Assembly (NCBI GenBank): GCA_016717855.1
Contig: JADKEV010000021.1
Coordinates: 51,076-115,075 of the forward strand
DNA from: Betaproteobacteria bacterium
GTDB lineage: Bacteria > Pseudomonadota > Gammaproteobacteria > Burkholderiales > Casimicrobiaceae
DNA: 64,000 bases
Direction: 5' to 3'
Shown: positions 14,331 to 23,531 of the stretch, one piece after another
How the letters are laid out: every line of letters starts with the position of its first letter
Position numbering within the stretch: the stretch's first letter is position 1
Position numbers and translations under genes: made by a program
The notes under the pieces: generated by a model
What the model was told of the DNA's origin: nothing
Databases searched by the model: none
Seen by the model: the letters and a program-made list of their open reading frames with translations, nothing else

Positions 14331-16758
14331 TCAGCCGGCGCGTGCGCCGAGCAGGTCGAGGATGCGGATCGCCGCGTTCCGGGGCGACCGGTCGCCGTCC
14401 TCGTCGGTGCCGAGGATCGGCCCCACGCAGGCCGGGCACCCGAACTTGCAGCCGCAGTGCTCGATCAGCGAGCGCGCACCTGCGATCACCCGGTCGCGCA
14501 GGTCGTAGAGCGGCACCGACAGGCCGATGCCGCCCGGATAGTTGTCGTACAGGAAAAGGGTGGGAATGAACTCCTTTGCCGCGTCGAGTTCGATCGGCTC
14601 GCCCTCGGCGGAGAGCGTCTGCAGCTTGCCGCGCCCCCTGGCGTCGGTGGTGGCGAACCACTCGCCCTCGCCGTCGCCGATCGCGCGGCCGAGGTCGTGC
14701 CGGTCGGACATGGTCAGCAGCACGGCGATCGAGTGGATCGCGTACGCGGCGCCGAGAAAGCCGTCGAGCGCCTGCCAGCGGTTGGGGAACGCGTTCTCCA
14801 GCGCGCGCGGGTCGACCTGCCACCACACCGCGGTCGTGTGCATTTCGTGATCGGGCAGGTTGACCGGCCCGTAGCCGATGTTCTCGTGCGTGTAGTAGCG
14901 GATCTTCTTGTAGCCCGAGACGCGCCGCACCACGTGGACCTCGCCGCGCTTGCACACGGCGGTCGGCACGGCGGCGTCCTCGAAGCAGTCGAGGATCTTC
15001 AGCTTGGTGTAGTCGATCGCGTCGGTGTAGTAGTCGGCGGTGGTCTTGGTGACGAAGGCCTTGCGGCCCTTCCAGTCGAGGCGCTCCACTTGCCAGGGCG
15101 AGGCCTGGACCAGGTAGATCGCGCCTTCGTAGAGCGTCAGCGCGGCGCTGGAGTAATCGACCTCGGCGATCACGTCCTGCCTGCCGCCGGTGGTGTCGAC
15201 GACGACGAAGTTGCCGTCGGCGATCGCGCGCAGGCTCACTGCGCTGGCCGGATAGCTGTCGGCGACCCAGTGCCACCGATTGCCTTCGCGGTGGACGACG
15301 CCGAGCTCCTCCAGGTGGGAGAGCATCTCGACCAGGTCCTCGCCGCCGAAGTGTTCGTCGGCGGTGAACGGCAGCTCGAACGCGGCGCAGCGCACGTGGT
15401 CCATCAGGATCAGCAACTGGTCGGGCGCGATGCGCGCGTGCTCGGGCGAGGCGCCGGTGAAGAACTCCGGGTTGCGCACGATGTACTGGTCGAGCGGCTC
15501 GCTGGTGGCGACCAGCACGCCCAGCGCGGCGCGGTTGCGGCGGCCGGCGCGCCCGAGGCGCTGCCAGGTGCCGGCGATCGTGCCAGGATAGCCATTGAGG
15601 ATGCACACGTCGAGCCCGCCGATGTCCACGCCCAGTTCCAGCGCGGTGGTCGTCACCACGCAGTCGAGCGTCCCCGCGCGCAGCCGGCCTTCGGTCGCGC
15701 GCCGCTCGGTGGGCAGGTAGCCGCCGCGGTAGGCGGCGACGCGGGCGGGCTTCCTCGGATCGTTGTCGAACACGTCCTTCAGGTACTTGGTCAGCACCTC
15801 GACCATCAGCCGCGAATTGGCGAACACGATGGTCTTCAGGCCGCTCTTGATCGCGGCCCGCGCGATCCGCGTGGTTTGCGAGCGGGCGGAGGCGCGCAGA
15901 CCCAGCTCGGGATTGATCACCGGCGGATTCCACAGCAGCAGGTGTTTCTCGCCCTGCGGCGCGCCGCTTTCGGTGATCGCGGTCACCGGCACGCCGAGCA
16001 GGTTGCCCGCCAGCTCCGCCGGATTGGCGATCGTCGCCGAGCAGAAGATGAACACCGGCTCGGCGCGGTAGAACCGGCACACCCGCAGGAGCCGCCGGAT
16101 CACGTTGGCCATGTGCGAGCCGAACACGCCGCGGTACGTGTGCATTTCGTCGATGACCACGTAGCGCAGGTTCTCGAAGAACTGCGCCCACTTGGTGTGA
16201 TGGGGCAGGATGCCCTGGTGCAGCATGTCCGGGTTCGAGACGACGATGTCGCCGCGGGTGCGCACGGCCACGCGCGCATCGCCCGGGGTGTCGCCGTCGA
16301 AGGTGAATGCGCGCACGCCCAGGCCGCCGGCCTTGTTGAGTTCCAGCAGTTCGCTGACTTGGTCCTGGGCCAGCGCCTTGGTCGGGAACAGATACAGCGC
16401 CTTGGCGTGTTCCTTCATCGCGGCCTGCAGCACCGGCAGGTTGTAGCACAGCGTCTTGCCCGACGCTGTGGGTGTCACGACGACGGTATGCCGGCCGGCG
16501 GCCACCGCATCCCACGCGGCGCGCTGGTGGCTGTACAACTGCCGGATGCCGCGCGAGTTGAGTGCCGTCACCAGCGCCAGATCGAGATCGGCGGGAAACT
16601 CGGCGTACGTCCCGGCGCGCGCCGGGATGACCAATTCGCCGGTGATCCGGTCGCCATGGCGGCGGCGGATGGCCGGGATCAGCGTGCCGACATCGGGCGT
16701 CTCGGCCAGCGCGGGCAGTGCTTCCGGGCGCAGGTCTTCGAGCAGCAGATTCGTTCAT
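14331..16758 (-). CDS. DEAD-like helicase with DUF1998 domain, MrfA/YprA-like
   Basis: About 800 residues: Walker A VVVTPTASGKTLCYNLPV, Walker B VVIDEMHTYRGVFGSH, motif III FCSATIANP, motif VI QRLGRAGRRNR, and a C-terminal DUF1998 cluster CGCKFGCPACVG. This is the MrfA/YprA group of 3'-5' helicases that pair with an RNase H-fold nuclease (next gene). The uninterrupted frame can be read from a TTG at 16634, or from non-ATG codons up to 16743. The natural ATG at 16758, deduced from the duplicate at 18751, is out of frame after AAC GAA T: one base too many or two too few. A product may still be made from an internal start. Confidence 0.85.
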
Positions 16759-16783
16759 GGCCGTCACTGCCAGACGCGCGGCC

Positions 16784-17362
16784 TCACAGCCGCCGCACCA
16801 GGCCGACCATCACGCCGCTGATCTCCAGCGCGCCCTGCGCGCGGATCGGCGCATACGCGGGGTTGGCGGGTTGCAGGTAATGGCCTTGCTTGTCCTTGGC
16901 CAGGTACTTGAGCGTCAGTTCCCCATCGACCAGCGCGACCACGATGTCGCCCGGCTTCGCGTTGGACCGCCATTCGACGACCGCCAGGTCGCCTTCGAGG
17001 ATGCCGGCCTCGATCATCGAGTCGCCCTTGACGCGCACCAGCGAGGTCTGCGACGGGTGCGGGATCAGGTAGCTGTCGATGGTGATGGTCTGCGCCGGCG
17101 CGTCCGGCACCTGCTCGGGCAGCCCGGCACGGACGCTGTCGGCCAGTTCCCGCTCGAAGAACTTCCGGCCCGGTTTCAGCCGCTTGTCGGGCGTCACGTC
17201 CAGGATGCCTTCCTCGCGCAGCATGCCCACCAGCGTGTGCGTCCACGACTTGGCCTTGATGCCGGCGATGCCGCTCAGCGTCGCGTACGACGGCAGCACG
17301 CCGTGCTCGGCGTAATAATCGCGGAGCGCGCCGACCAACTCCCGGGCAGTGATTGCGGACAT
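16784..17362 (-). CDS. LexA/S24-family SOS repressor, copy 1
   Basis: A 192-residue LexA-like protein. An N-terminal DNA-binding part (VLPSYATLSGIAGIKAKSW) is followed by an S24 self-cleaving domain with Ser115 in KGDSM, Lys152 in ELTLKYL and a candidate cleavage pair Ala79-Gly80 (VRAGLPEQ). Known family: repressor cleaves itself when RecA filaments form, releasing SOS genes. It heads an operon-like row with the helicase and nuclease. The ATG at 17362 lies 6 bases from an AGAAC-N4-GTTCT palindrome, so autorepression is likely. Copy 2 at 18752-19330 differs by a few residues. Confidence 0.85.
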   Translation of the reverse strand: MSAITARELVGALRDYYAEHGVLPSYATLSGIAGIKAKSWTHTLVGMLREEGILDVTPDKRLKPGRKFFERELADSVRAGLPEQVPDAPAQTITIDSYLIPHPSQTSLVRVKGDSMIEAGILEGDLAVVEWRSNAKPGDIVVALVDGELTLKYLAKDKQGHYLQPANPAYAPIRAQGALEISGVMVGLVRRL

Positions 17363-17367
17363 GGGTG

Positions 17368-17381
17368 AGAACGTTCGTTCT
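17368..17381. promoter_or_regulatory. Candidate LexA operator, copy 1
   Basis: AGAACGTTCGTTCT, an inverted repeat AGAAC-N4-GTTCT, just upstream of the lexA-like start. The GAAC-N4-GTTC core matches the LexA box of Bacillus-type repressors. It is preserved at 19337-19350 before copy 2. Confidence 0.65.
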
Positions 17382-17419
17382 GGACGCCCCAATGTAGCGA
17401 GTTGGATGGGCGCTGTCAA

Positions 17420-17839
17420 GAACATGTACTGGCCTGATGGGAGCACGGTCGACACATCGATCCGAGTAAACTGGGCCAGCATCGAGACGTACTGGTACGG
17501 CGTGCACCGTTTTGATCTCGCTTGCCAAGACCGGGGTGCCGGGGTGTTCCTGTCGCAGCGCCTAACTCCAACGACCGATTTTGGATTAGTTGACCAAGGA
17601 AACCCGCTGAAACGGAGTCCTGCAGTTCTTCCGAATTGCCATAGCTAGTGTTCGGTCGGGATAGAATCACTATCCGCAATCCATGAACATGAATAGTTGC
17701 AATCGGCAGACTATTTCTCGGGGCACCTTGCCTACGAAGAATCAAAGCGCCGTCCGTCTTGTGGTTTCGAGAAGCCGCAGTCGTGGTCGCGAGCGACCAA
17801 TTCGGTCAAGACCGATCAGAACTGAAATCTGGAAAGTAA
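17420..17839. other. 420 bases without a clear gene
   Basis: This lies between the first copy of the 1-kb direct repeat and the TrlF-like fragment. It has lower GC than its surroundings towards the right end. A lone GCCTAAC stands at 17560-17566 without a partner box. No gene or RNA recognised. Confidence 0.4.
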
Positions 17840-18340
17840 ATGGCCAAAGCACAATCAAAGTTCCCGCGCGGCGCCGAGTGGAGGCAGTGGGACCTTCATG
17901 TTCATACACCGGCGTCCTTTCACTGGACTGGCCAACGCTTTGACCCGGATCCTGATTCACCAACAAACGCGAAGCTCGTCGATGAAATGATCGCCGCATT
18001 GAACGCAGCAGAGCCCGCAGTCTGCGCGCTCATGGACTATTGACGTTTGACGGCTGGTTCGCACCCCCGAAAACGGCTCATTGACGCCACTGCGCCCAAG
18101 CTCGAAAATGGTCTTCCAGGGATCGAACCCCGTCTCGCGGCGCCTATGGAAGGAAGACTAAACGCTCATGTGCTGTTCTCGAATGAGATAGAGCATCAGG
18201 TTCTTGTTGACTTCATGTCCACGCTAAAGATCGAGCTCGTTGATAGACCGCCGTCCAATGACGCAATGATCGCGTTGGCGCGGAAGGCTGATGATGGAAA
18301 ACTTAAACACCATGGTTTCAAGAGGGCTGACGGGACTTGA
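17840..18340 (+). pseudogene. 5' fragment of a TrlF-family PHP/AAA-like ATPase
   Basis: From the ATG at 17840 (GGAAAG upstream) the protein reads FPRGAEWRQWDLHVHTPASF and on to AVCALMDY, then stops. A one-base shift (expected TATTGGACG, found TATTGACG) restores a reading with AAPMEGRLNAHVLFSNEIEH, QVLVDFMSTLKIELVDRPPS and LKHHGFKRA up to about 18340. This is the PHP-like start (HVHTPASF) of TrlF-type proteins, which are normally near 900 residues. Only the first 165 or so remain, and the strand is opposite to the flanking lexA copies, so it is imported debris. Confidence 0.7.
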
Positions 18341-18396
18341 CGGCCGATCGCCCCCTTAAAGCCGGTGCGGTCATCGCTGAAATTAACGTTGACAGC

Positions 18397-18751
18397 TGTT
18401 CCTTCATCGCGGCCTGCAGCACCGGCAGGTTGTAGCACAGCGTCTTGCCCGACGCGGTCGGTGTCACTACGACCGTATGCCGGCCGGCGGCCACTGCATC
18501 CCACGCGGCGCGCTGGTGGCTGGACAGCTGCCGGATGCCGCGGGCATTGAGCGCCGCGACCAGCCGCGGATCGAGGTCGTCCGGAAACGCGGCGTAGGTT
18601 CCGGCGCGGGCCGGATGACCAGTTCGCCCGTGATCCGGTCGCCATGCCGGCGGCGGATCGCGGGGATCAGCGTGCCGACGTCGGGCGTCTCGGCCAGCGC
18701 GGGCAGCGCTTCCGGGCGCAGGTCTTCGAGCAGCAATTCGGAGTCACGCAT
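18397..18751 (-). pseudogene. 5' fragment of the helicase gene (duplicate)
   Basis: Starts with ATG at 18751, directly after the lexA copy 2 stop (TGAATG), reading MRDSELLLEDLRPEALPALA and on to GDRITGELVI. One C is then missing (ATCCGG instead of ATCCCGG), after which the other frame continues through TPTASGKTLCYN and ends at the repeat border. It shows what the start of the complete helicase gene should look like. No protein of use can come from it. Confidence 0.8.
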
Positions 18752-19330
18752 TCAAAGCCGCCGCACCAGGCCGACCATCACGCCGCTGATCTCCAGCTCA
18801 CCCTGCGCGCGGATCGGCGCATAAGCGGGGTTGGCGGGTTGCAGGTAATGGCCTTGCTTGTCCTTGGCCAGGTACTTGAGCGTCAGTTCGCCATCGACCA
18901 GCGCGACCACGATGTCGCCCAGCTTCGCGTTGGTCCGCCATTCGACGACCGCCAGGTCGCCTTCGAGGATGCCGGCCTCGATCATCGAGTCGCCCTTGAC
19001 GCGCACCAGCGAGGTCTTCGACGGGTGCGGGATCAGGTAGCTGTCGATGGTGATGCTTTGCGCCGGCGCGTCTGGCACCTGCTCGGGCAGCCCTGCGCGG
19101 ACGCTGTCGGCCAGTTCCCGCTCGAAGAATTTCCGGCCCGGTTTCAGCCGCTTGTCGGGCGTCACGTCCAGGATGCCTTCCTCGCGCAGCATGCCCACCA
19201 GCGTGTGCGTCCACGACTTGGCCTTGATGCCGGCGATGCCGCTCAGCGTCGCGTACGACGGCAGCACGCCGTGCTCGGCGTAATAATCGCGGAGCGCGCC
19301 GACCAACTCCCGGGCAGTGAATGCGGACAT
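18752..19330 (-). CDS. LexA/S24-family SOS repressor, copy 2
   Basis: A 192-residue full-length duplicate of the repressor at 16784. The catalytic Ser115 and Lys152 and the Ala79-Gly80 pair are kept. Differences from copy 1 are few: MSAFT for MSAIT, PSKTSL for PSQTSL, WRTNAKLGD for WRSNAKPGD, and GELEIS for GALEIS. It has its own AGAAC-N4-GTTCT operator at 19337. Its downstream helicase partner is only a fragment. Both repressors could therefore act on both promoters, raising the LexA dose. Confidence 0.85.
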   Translation of the reverse strand: MSAFTARELVGALRDYYAEHGVLPSYATLSGIAGIKAKSWTHTLVGMLREEGILDVTPDKRLKPGRKFFERELADSVRAGLPEQVPDAPAQSITIDSYLIPHPSKTSLVRVKGDSMIEAGILEGDLAVVEWRTNAKLGDIVVALVDGELTLKYLAKDKQGHYLQPANPAYAPIRAQGELEISGVMVGLVRRL

Positions 19331-19336
19331 GGGGTG

Positions 19337-19350
19337 AGAACGTTCGTTCT
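19337..19350. promoter_or_regulatory. Candidate LexA operator, copy 2
   Basis: Same AGAACGTTCGTTCT palindrome as at 17368-17381, seven bases upstream of the second lexA-like ATG. Confidence 0.6.
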
Positions 19351-19410
19351 GGACGCCCCAATGTAGCGACTTGGGTGGGCGCTGTCAACAGCATTCCCTC
19401 CACGGCCGTC

Positions 19411-19511
19411 GTAGGATGGGGGGCAAGGACACCGCACGGTGTCGGAGGCGTGGTTCTTGGCCGACGACGCCCTCGAATCGGATGGGTATCGCTGCGCTCC
19501 ACCCATCCTAC
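19411..19511. repeat. Degenerate pair of the 31-bp dispersed repeat (copy 2)
   Basis: A complete reversed unit lies at 19481-19511 (GATGGGTATCGCTGCGCTCC then ACCCATCCTAC). A decayed forward unit begins GTAGGATGGGG at 19411. They sit between the second lexA copy and the phospholipase gene. Confidence 0.65.
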
Positions 19512-19525
19512 GGTGTGTGTTCTTC

Positions 19526-20821
19526 CTACAGCAGCGGCCCCAGCAGCGACGCCGCACGCTCCCACAGCTTTTCTGCAAGCGGCCTGTCCTGCCACTGCGC
19601 ATGGGCCATCCGGCGCGACAGCGCGACATCCTTGTCGAATACGGAGATTTGCTCCCGCGCGAACGCGGAGTCGAAGATATTGAGGTTGGCCTCGTCGTTG
19701 AGCTCGAACGAACGCGGATCGAAGTTGGTGGAACCGACGGTGACGAAGTGCTCGTCGACGATCATGATCTTGCAGTGATACATGGTCGGCATGTACTCGT
19801 ACATCTCGGCGCCTGCCGCCAGCAGTTCGCCCCAGCGTGCCCGCGACGCGCGGCGGACGGTTTCCTGGTCCATGTGGGCGCCCGGGGTGATAATGCGCAC
19901 TCTGACCCCGCGCTTGATCGCGTCGACCAGCGCGTTCTGGGCGATGGTGTCGGGAACGAAATAGGCGCTGGACAGGTTGATCGAGCGCTTGGCTGCCGTG
20001 ATGGCGAGCAGGTACATCAGTTTCATGCTCTCGCTGCCGCCGGACGGGGAACTGCTGAACACCTGCGCGGCGCCGTTGCCCGCTGGCGGAACGTCGGGGA
20101 AATACTCCTCGCCGTGCAGGACCTTGCCGGTGGTCTTCACCCAGTTGTCCATGAACACCGCTTGCATGCCGCGCGCGGCCGGACCCTCGACGCTGTAGTG
20201 CGAATCGCGCCAATGTTCCGGGTCCTGGGCGCGTCCGGTCCAGATCCCGGCGATTCCGACGCCGCCGGTGAAGCCGATGCGTCCATCCACCACGAGCACC
20301 TTGCGGTGCGTGCGATTGTTGAACCGCCGGAGGTTGTACCACTGCAAGGCGTGGAATTTCTGCACTTCGACCCCGGCTGCTTCCATCACTTCGAGAAAGC
20401 GCGGATCGATCTGGCTGCTTCCAACCCAGTCGATCATCACATGCACCTTGACGCCAGCCTTGGCGCGTTCCGCCAGCGCCTCGGCGAACTCCCTGCCGAT
20501 CTCGTCCGACCAGTAAATGTAGGTTTCGAAGGTGATGGTTTTCGCCGCGCCGCGAATCGCCGCGAGCATCGCCGGAAAGATCTCGTTCCCGTTCTGCAGC
20601 GCCCGGAAGCGGTTGCCACCGACGATCGCGGGGCCGAGGGCGACGCCCATCGTTCGCGCGAACTGAGGATCGTCGATGGAATACAGGCGGCGAACTTCTT
20701 CGGTGATCTGCTTTTCGCCGATCGCGAGATTCAGCGCGATCACGACGACCGCGAGGGTCAGCACGACCGAGACGGCAACGACGATCAGCTTCGAGAAACG
20801 CGATCGTTTGTGCCGGCTCAT
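19526..20821 (-). CDS. Cardiolipin synthase-like phospholipase D family protein
   Basis: A 431-residue protein with one N-terminal transmembrane segment (LIVVAVSVVLTLAVVVIALN) and two PLD active-site repeats: NRTHRKVLVVDGRIGFTGG near residue 170 and MYHCKIMIVDEHFVTVGSTN near 350. Both have the HxK(x4)D catalytic pattern, and GSTNFD follows the second. This fits ClsB/ClsC-type cardiolipin synthases, which join phosphatidylglycerol units at the inner membrane; a nuclease or other phosphodiesterase role is possible. It stands alone, 76 bases after NnrU, on the same strand. Confidence 0.85.
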   Translation of the reverse strand: MSRHKRSRFSKLIVVAVSVVLTLAVVVIALNLAIGEKQITEEVRRLYSIDDPQFARTMGVALGPAIVGGNRFRALQNGNEIFPAMLAAIRGAAKTITFETYIYWSDEIGREFAEALAERAKAGVKVHVMIDWVGSSQIDPRFLEVMEAAGVEVQKFHALQWYNLRRFNNRTHRKVLVVDGRIGFTGGVGIAGIWTGRAQDPEHWRDSHYSVEGPAARGMQAVFMDNWVKTTGKVLHGEEYFPDVPPAGNGAAQVFSSSPSGGSESMKLMYLLAITAAKRSINLSSAYFVPDTIAQNALVDAIKRGVRVRIITPGAHMDQETVRRASRARWGELLAAGAEMYEYMPTMYHCKIMIVDEHFVTVGSTNFDPRSFELNDEANLNIFDSAFAREQISVFDKDVALSRRMAHAQWQDRPLAEKLWERAASLLGPLL

Positions 20822-20897
20822 CGGATCATCCTGCGCCGCGGGAGCCGGGCGCAGTGGTGCGTTGGCGCACCCCTTGCTGCCTTTCCCGGCGCGCCGG

Positions 20898-21473
20898 TCA
20901 CCCGAACGGCCGCACGCCGATCAGCCACTGGTGGCCGGCAAAGGCGAACAGCGCCCAGGCGGCCAGCCCGATCGCGACCACGAGCAGGTCGCCCGCCAGC
21001 GCGCCCGGCGGGTAGCGCGTGCCGGCGGCGCGATCGCGGCGGCGCGCGGCGAGGAATGTGACGATCGCCCAGACCATGAATGCGCCGAACAGCAGGATGT
21101 CGCCGGGGCGGCCGTTGGAAATGAGGTGGGCAAAGGCCCAGATCTTGACGCCCGCCACCATCGGGTGTCCCAGCGCCGCCTTGATGTGGTTCTTCGGCAC
21201 GTAGGCGGCCGCGACCAGCACGAACGCAATCACGGTGAACAGCGATGCCAGGTGGCGCGTCCACAACGGCGGGCTCCACAGTTCGGGCACCCCGCGCGTC
21301 ATCCCGTAACCCCAGACGATCAGCACCAGTCCGGCGAGCGAAACCAGCGAGTAGAGTCCCTTCCAGCCGTTCGCGCCCAGCTGCGCGATCCGCCGCTCAC
21401 GCCAGCCGGCCGCGACGATGCGCACCGAGTGTGCGCCCAGAAAAATCAGCAGTCCTGCCAGCAAAGCTCCCAT
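20898..21473 (-). CDS. NnrU-family membrane protein
   Basis: A 191-residue protein with about five transmembrane segments matching the NnrU family: start GALLAGLLIFLGAHSVRIVA, the conserved GWKGLYSLVSLAGL, then NHIKAALGHPMVAGVKIWAF, the most conserved block, and AFAHLISNGRPGDILLFG. NnrU is linked to nitric oxide reduction and isoprenoid-type metabolism in some denitrifiers, but the biochemistry is not settled. Here it precedes no nor genes; it lies between the phospholipase and the NarI-like gene. Confidence 0.85.
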   Translation of the reverse strand: MGALLAGLLIFLGAHSVRIVAAGWRERRIAQLGANGWKGLYSLVSLAGLVLIVWGYGMTRGVPELWSPPLWTRHLASLFTVIAFVLVAAAYVPKNHIKAALGHPMVAGVKIWAFAHLISNGRPGDILLFGAFMVWAIVTFLAARRRDRAAGTRYPPGALAGDLLVVAIGLAAWALFAFAGHQWLIGVRPFG

Positions 21474-21501
21474 GGGGGCGATGATACATCGGTCCGCTGG
21501 G

Positions 21502-22188
21502 TCAGGGCACCGCGCCCTTGCGCGCCATCGAGGCCCCGGTCATCCCGCGCGAGATGAACGCCAGGAACGCATGCGCGAGCTTGCCGAACGGCAGCCAGAT
21601 GAACAGCAGTTCGACGCTCAGCAAGTGGATGGCCAGCGGTCCCGGGTAGATCGGCGCCGCGCCCGGCGCAGCCGCCGGTGACCAGCCGTCGATCGCGGCC
21701 ATGCCCGTGAGCAGCGGCAGGAACACGACGAACCAGCTGAAGAAGTCGTCGAAACCGGAGAGCAGGCGCAGCACCGGGTCGGTCATTCGGTAGAGCAGGG
21801 CCAGCAGCAACGCGATGAAGGTCGGTCCGACTGCGAGATAGACCACCCACCCGGGGAGCGACGTCCAGGCGAGACCGGTCAGCCGCTCGACGAACAGGAT
21901 GTGCGGCAGGAACCCGAACGCGATCACCGCGAGTCCGATGTGATAGATGTAGCCGTTGACGGCGCCAAAGCCTCTGCCGCGCCGGAACTCGGGCTTGGTG
22001 ATCATCCGCCCGAAGATGCCGCGCAGCGCGCCGGCAAGAAGCCGCGTGCTGCGCGGCTCCGCGAGGTCGGGCGTGGTCCCGAGCCGGAAAGTCGCGGCGA
22101 CGCGCCACGCGCTGCCGGCGAACAGCACCAGCAGCGAGAACCAGAGCGCGGGTCCGCGCGCGAAGTCGAGCAGGTCGGCGGCGGTCAT
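21502..22188 (-). CDS. NarI-like membrane cytochrome b, partner of the DsrK-like protein
   Basis: A 228-residue membrane protein with about five transmembrane helices (ALWFSLLVLFAGSAWRVAAT, NGYIYHIGLAVIAFGFLPHI, VVYLAVGPTFIALLLALLYR and others), resembling NarI and the DsrM/HmeC b-type cytochromes. Histidines in YIYHIG, FLPHI, LAIHLLSVE and KLAHAFLAF are candidates for haem ligands. Its ATG overlaps the stop of the [4Fe-4S] gene (ATGA), so the two make a membrane complex passing electrons between quinone and the iron-sulfur subunit. The substrate on the soluble side is unknown. Confidence 0.75.
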   Translation of the reverse strand: MTAADLLDFARGPALWFSLLVLFAGSAWRVAATFRLGTTPDLAEPRSTRLLAGALRGIFGRMITKPEFRRGRGFGAVNGYIYHIGLAVIAFGFLPHILFVERLTGLAWTSLPGWVVYLAVGPTFIALLLALLYRMTDPVLRLLSGFDDFFSWFVVFLPLLTGMAAIDGWSPAAAPGAAPIYPGPLAIHLLSVELLFIWLPFGKLAHAFLAFISRGMTGASMARKGAVP

Positions 22189-23531
22189 GGCAAGGCCGCG
22201 GGAGGATCGGGCTCGAGGTACTGCGCGATCAGTTCGGTCAGGCCCAGCACGGGCAGCGTCGACTCGTATTGCTCGATCGCTTCTTCGAGGACGTTGCGGC
22301 AGTTGGCGCACGCAGTGACCAGCGCCTCGGCGCCGGCGGCCTCGACCTGCTGCTGTTTGCATGCGAAGGCGGCGAAGCGCAGCGGCTCGGCGCGATGGAT
22401 CGCGCTGACGCCGCCGCCTCCGCCGCAGCAGAAGTTCGCCACGCCCGGCGAGGGCAACTCCACGGTGTTATTGCTCACGCCAGCGAGCAGCCGGCGCGGT
22501 TCATCGATGACGCCGCCGCGGCGCACCAGCTGGCAGGGGTCGTGGAACGCCAGGCGCCGGTTGTCCTTGCCGCGCGTCTTCAGCCGGCCCTCGCGCACGA
22601 GCTGATCCAGCAACTCCACGATGTGCACGACCTTGAACGGGTAGGCCATGCCGAGCAGGTTCGGCCCTTCCCAGCGCAGCGCCGAATAGGCGTGGCCGCA
22701 TTCCGGACTGATCACGTACTTCACCTTCAGGCGCAGCGCGGCCTCGACGATCCGCGAGAGCAGCGCCGCGGCCACGTCGCGCGAGCCCATCTGCACGCCG
22801 ATGTTGGTCGCTTCGAAGCCGACGCTGGGCACGGTCCACGACACCTTCGCCTGGTGGAAGATGCGCGCCAGCGCGCCGATGGTCTCCGCGAAGCCGACGA
22901 TCTCGATCGAGGAGAGAATGACCAGGTAGTCGGCGCCCTCGGCGTCCACCGGGATCTTGAGCCCGGTTTCCTTTTCCTGGATCTCGATCTGCCGCTTGAG
23001 CGCCGGCCAGCGCAGGCCGATCGGGCTGCCCGTGTCGAGCGCGCGTTGCGCGGCCTTGTAGTGGTCGGCGGGCGCGAAGCCGGCGACGGACATGCCTTCG
23101 CGCGCGCGGCGGACCAGTCCCGCGATGTCGATGCCCATCGGGCACGCGCCGGTGCAGCGCCCGCACAGGTTGCAGGTGTCGTAGAGCAGTTCCGACCACT
23201 CGGACAGTTCCGTCGCGGTGACCGCCGGCGGCGTCAGTCCCAGCCACCGCCGCAGCGCGGCGAATGGCGCGCGCTCCCGCTGCCATGCCTTGAGCATGGG
23301 GCGCAGCTTGTAGACCGGCGTGTGGCGCGGATCGCGCGTGACGAGATAGAAGTGGCAGGCCTCGGCGCATCGGCCGCAGTGCACGCACGCATCGAGCTGG
23401 AACGCCGCGTCGCGGTCGGCCTGCGCGACGAATTCCTGCGCCGCGCGGCGCGCATCCGGCGCGGCCACTGAGGCGAGCACAGCCCGGGCACGGTCCTCGA
23501 AGAGGGGCGACTGCGTGGCGAAGGTATCCAT
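22185..23531 (-). CDS. DsrK/HdrD-like iron-sulfur protein
   Basis: A 448-residue protein with two [4Fe-4S] motifs (CVHCGRCAEACHF near residue 48, CNLCGRCTGACPMG near 120) and two C-terminal CCG-type motifs (PECGHAYSA..., HDPCQLVRRGG..., NFCCGGGGGVS, ACANCRN). This is the layout of DsrK/HdrD/HmeD subunits, whose CCG clusters handle disulfides or persulfides. The start at 23531 puts the homology at the N-terminus; upstream codons to 23771 are open but lack family sequence. It is divergent from the octaheme cytochrome operon, with 300 bases between. Confidence 0.8.
   Translation of the reverse strand: MDTFATQSPLFEDRARAVLASVAAPDARRAAQEFVAQADRDAAFQLDACVHCGRCAEACHFYLVTRDPRHTPVYKLRPMLKAWQRERAPFAALRRWLGLTPPAVTATELSEWSELLYDTCNLCGRCTGACPMGIDIAGLVRRAREGMSVAGFAPADHYKAAQRALDTGSPIGLRWPALKRQIEIQEKETGLKIPVDAEGADYLVILSSIEIVGFAETIGALARIFHQAKVSWTVPSVGFEATNIGVQMGSRDVAAALLSRIVEAALRLKVKYVISPECGHAYSALRWEGPNLLGMAYPFKVVHIVELLDQLVREGRLKTRGKDNRRLAFHDPCQLVRRGGVIDEPRRLLAGVSNNTVELPSPGVANFCCGGGGGVSAIHRAEPLRFAAFACKQQQVEAAGAEALVTACANCRNVLEEAIEQYESTLPVLGLTELIAQYLEPDPPAALP

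Larger units (their letters stand above)
16408..17419. repeat. Direct repeat copy 1 (helicase start + lexA + operator)
   Basis: About 1.0 kb, from the early helicase codons through the lexA-like gene and its upstream operator, is repeated nearly exactly at 18397-19388. Differences are scattered substitutions, a 20-base length difference at the lexA/helicase junction and single-base losses. Confidence 0.95.
18397..19388. repeat. Direct repeat copy 2
   Basis: Second copy of 16408-17419. It begins at TGTTCCTTCATCGCGG and ends at GCTGTCAA, the same sequences as copy 1. The helicase part is cut off just after the Walker A segment at the left edge. Confidence 0.95.

Noticed and set aside
13731..16880. 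A plus-strand open frame of over 1000 codons opposite the helicase and nuclease genes
   Set aside because: It is the antisense shadow of two strongly conserved minus-strand genes; its protein is Arg/Ala/Val-rich with no family sequence. High GC gives such shadows.
17560..17566. A lone GCCTAAC that could be an attC box
   Set aside because: No partner GTTRRRY box at the right distance and no palindromic arms; seven bases alone are not evidence.
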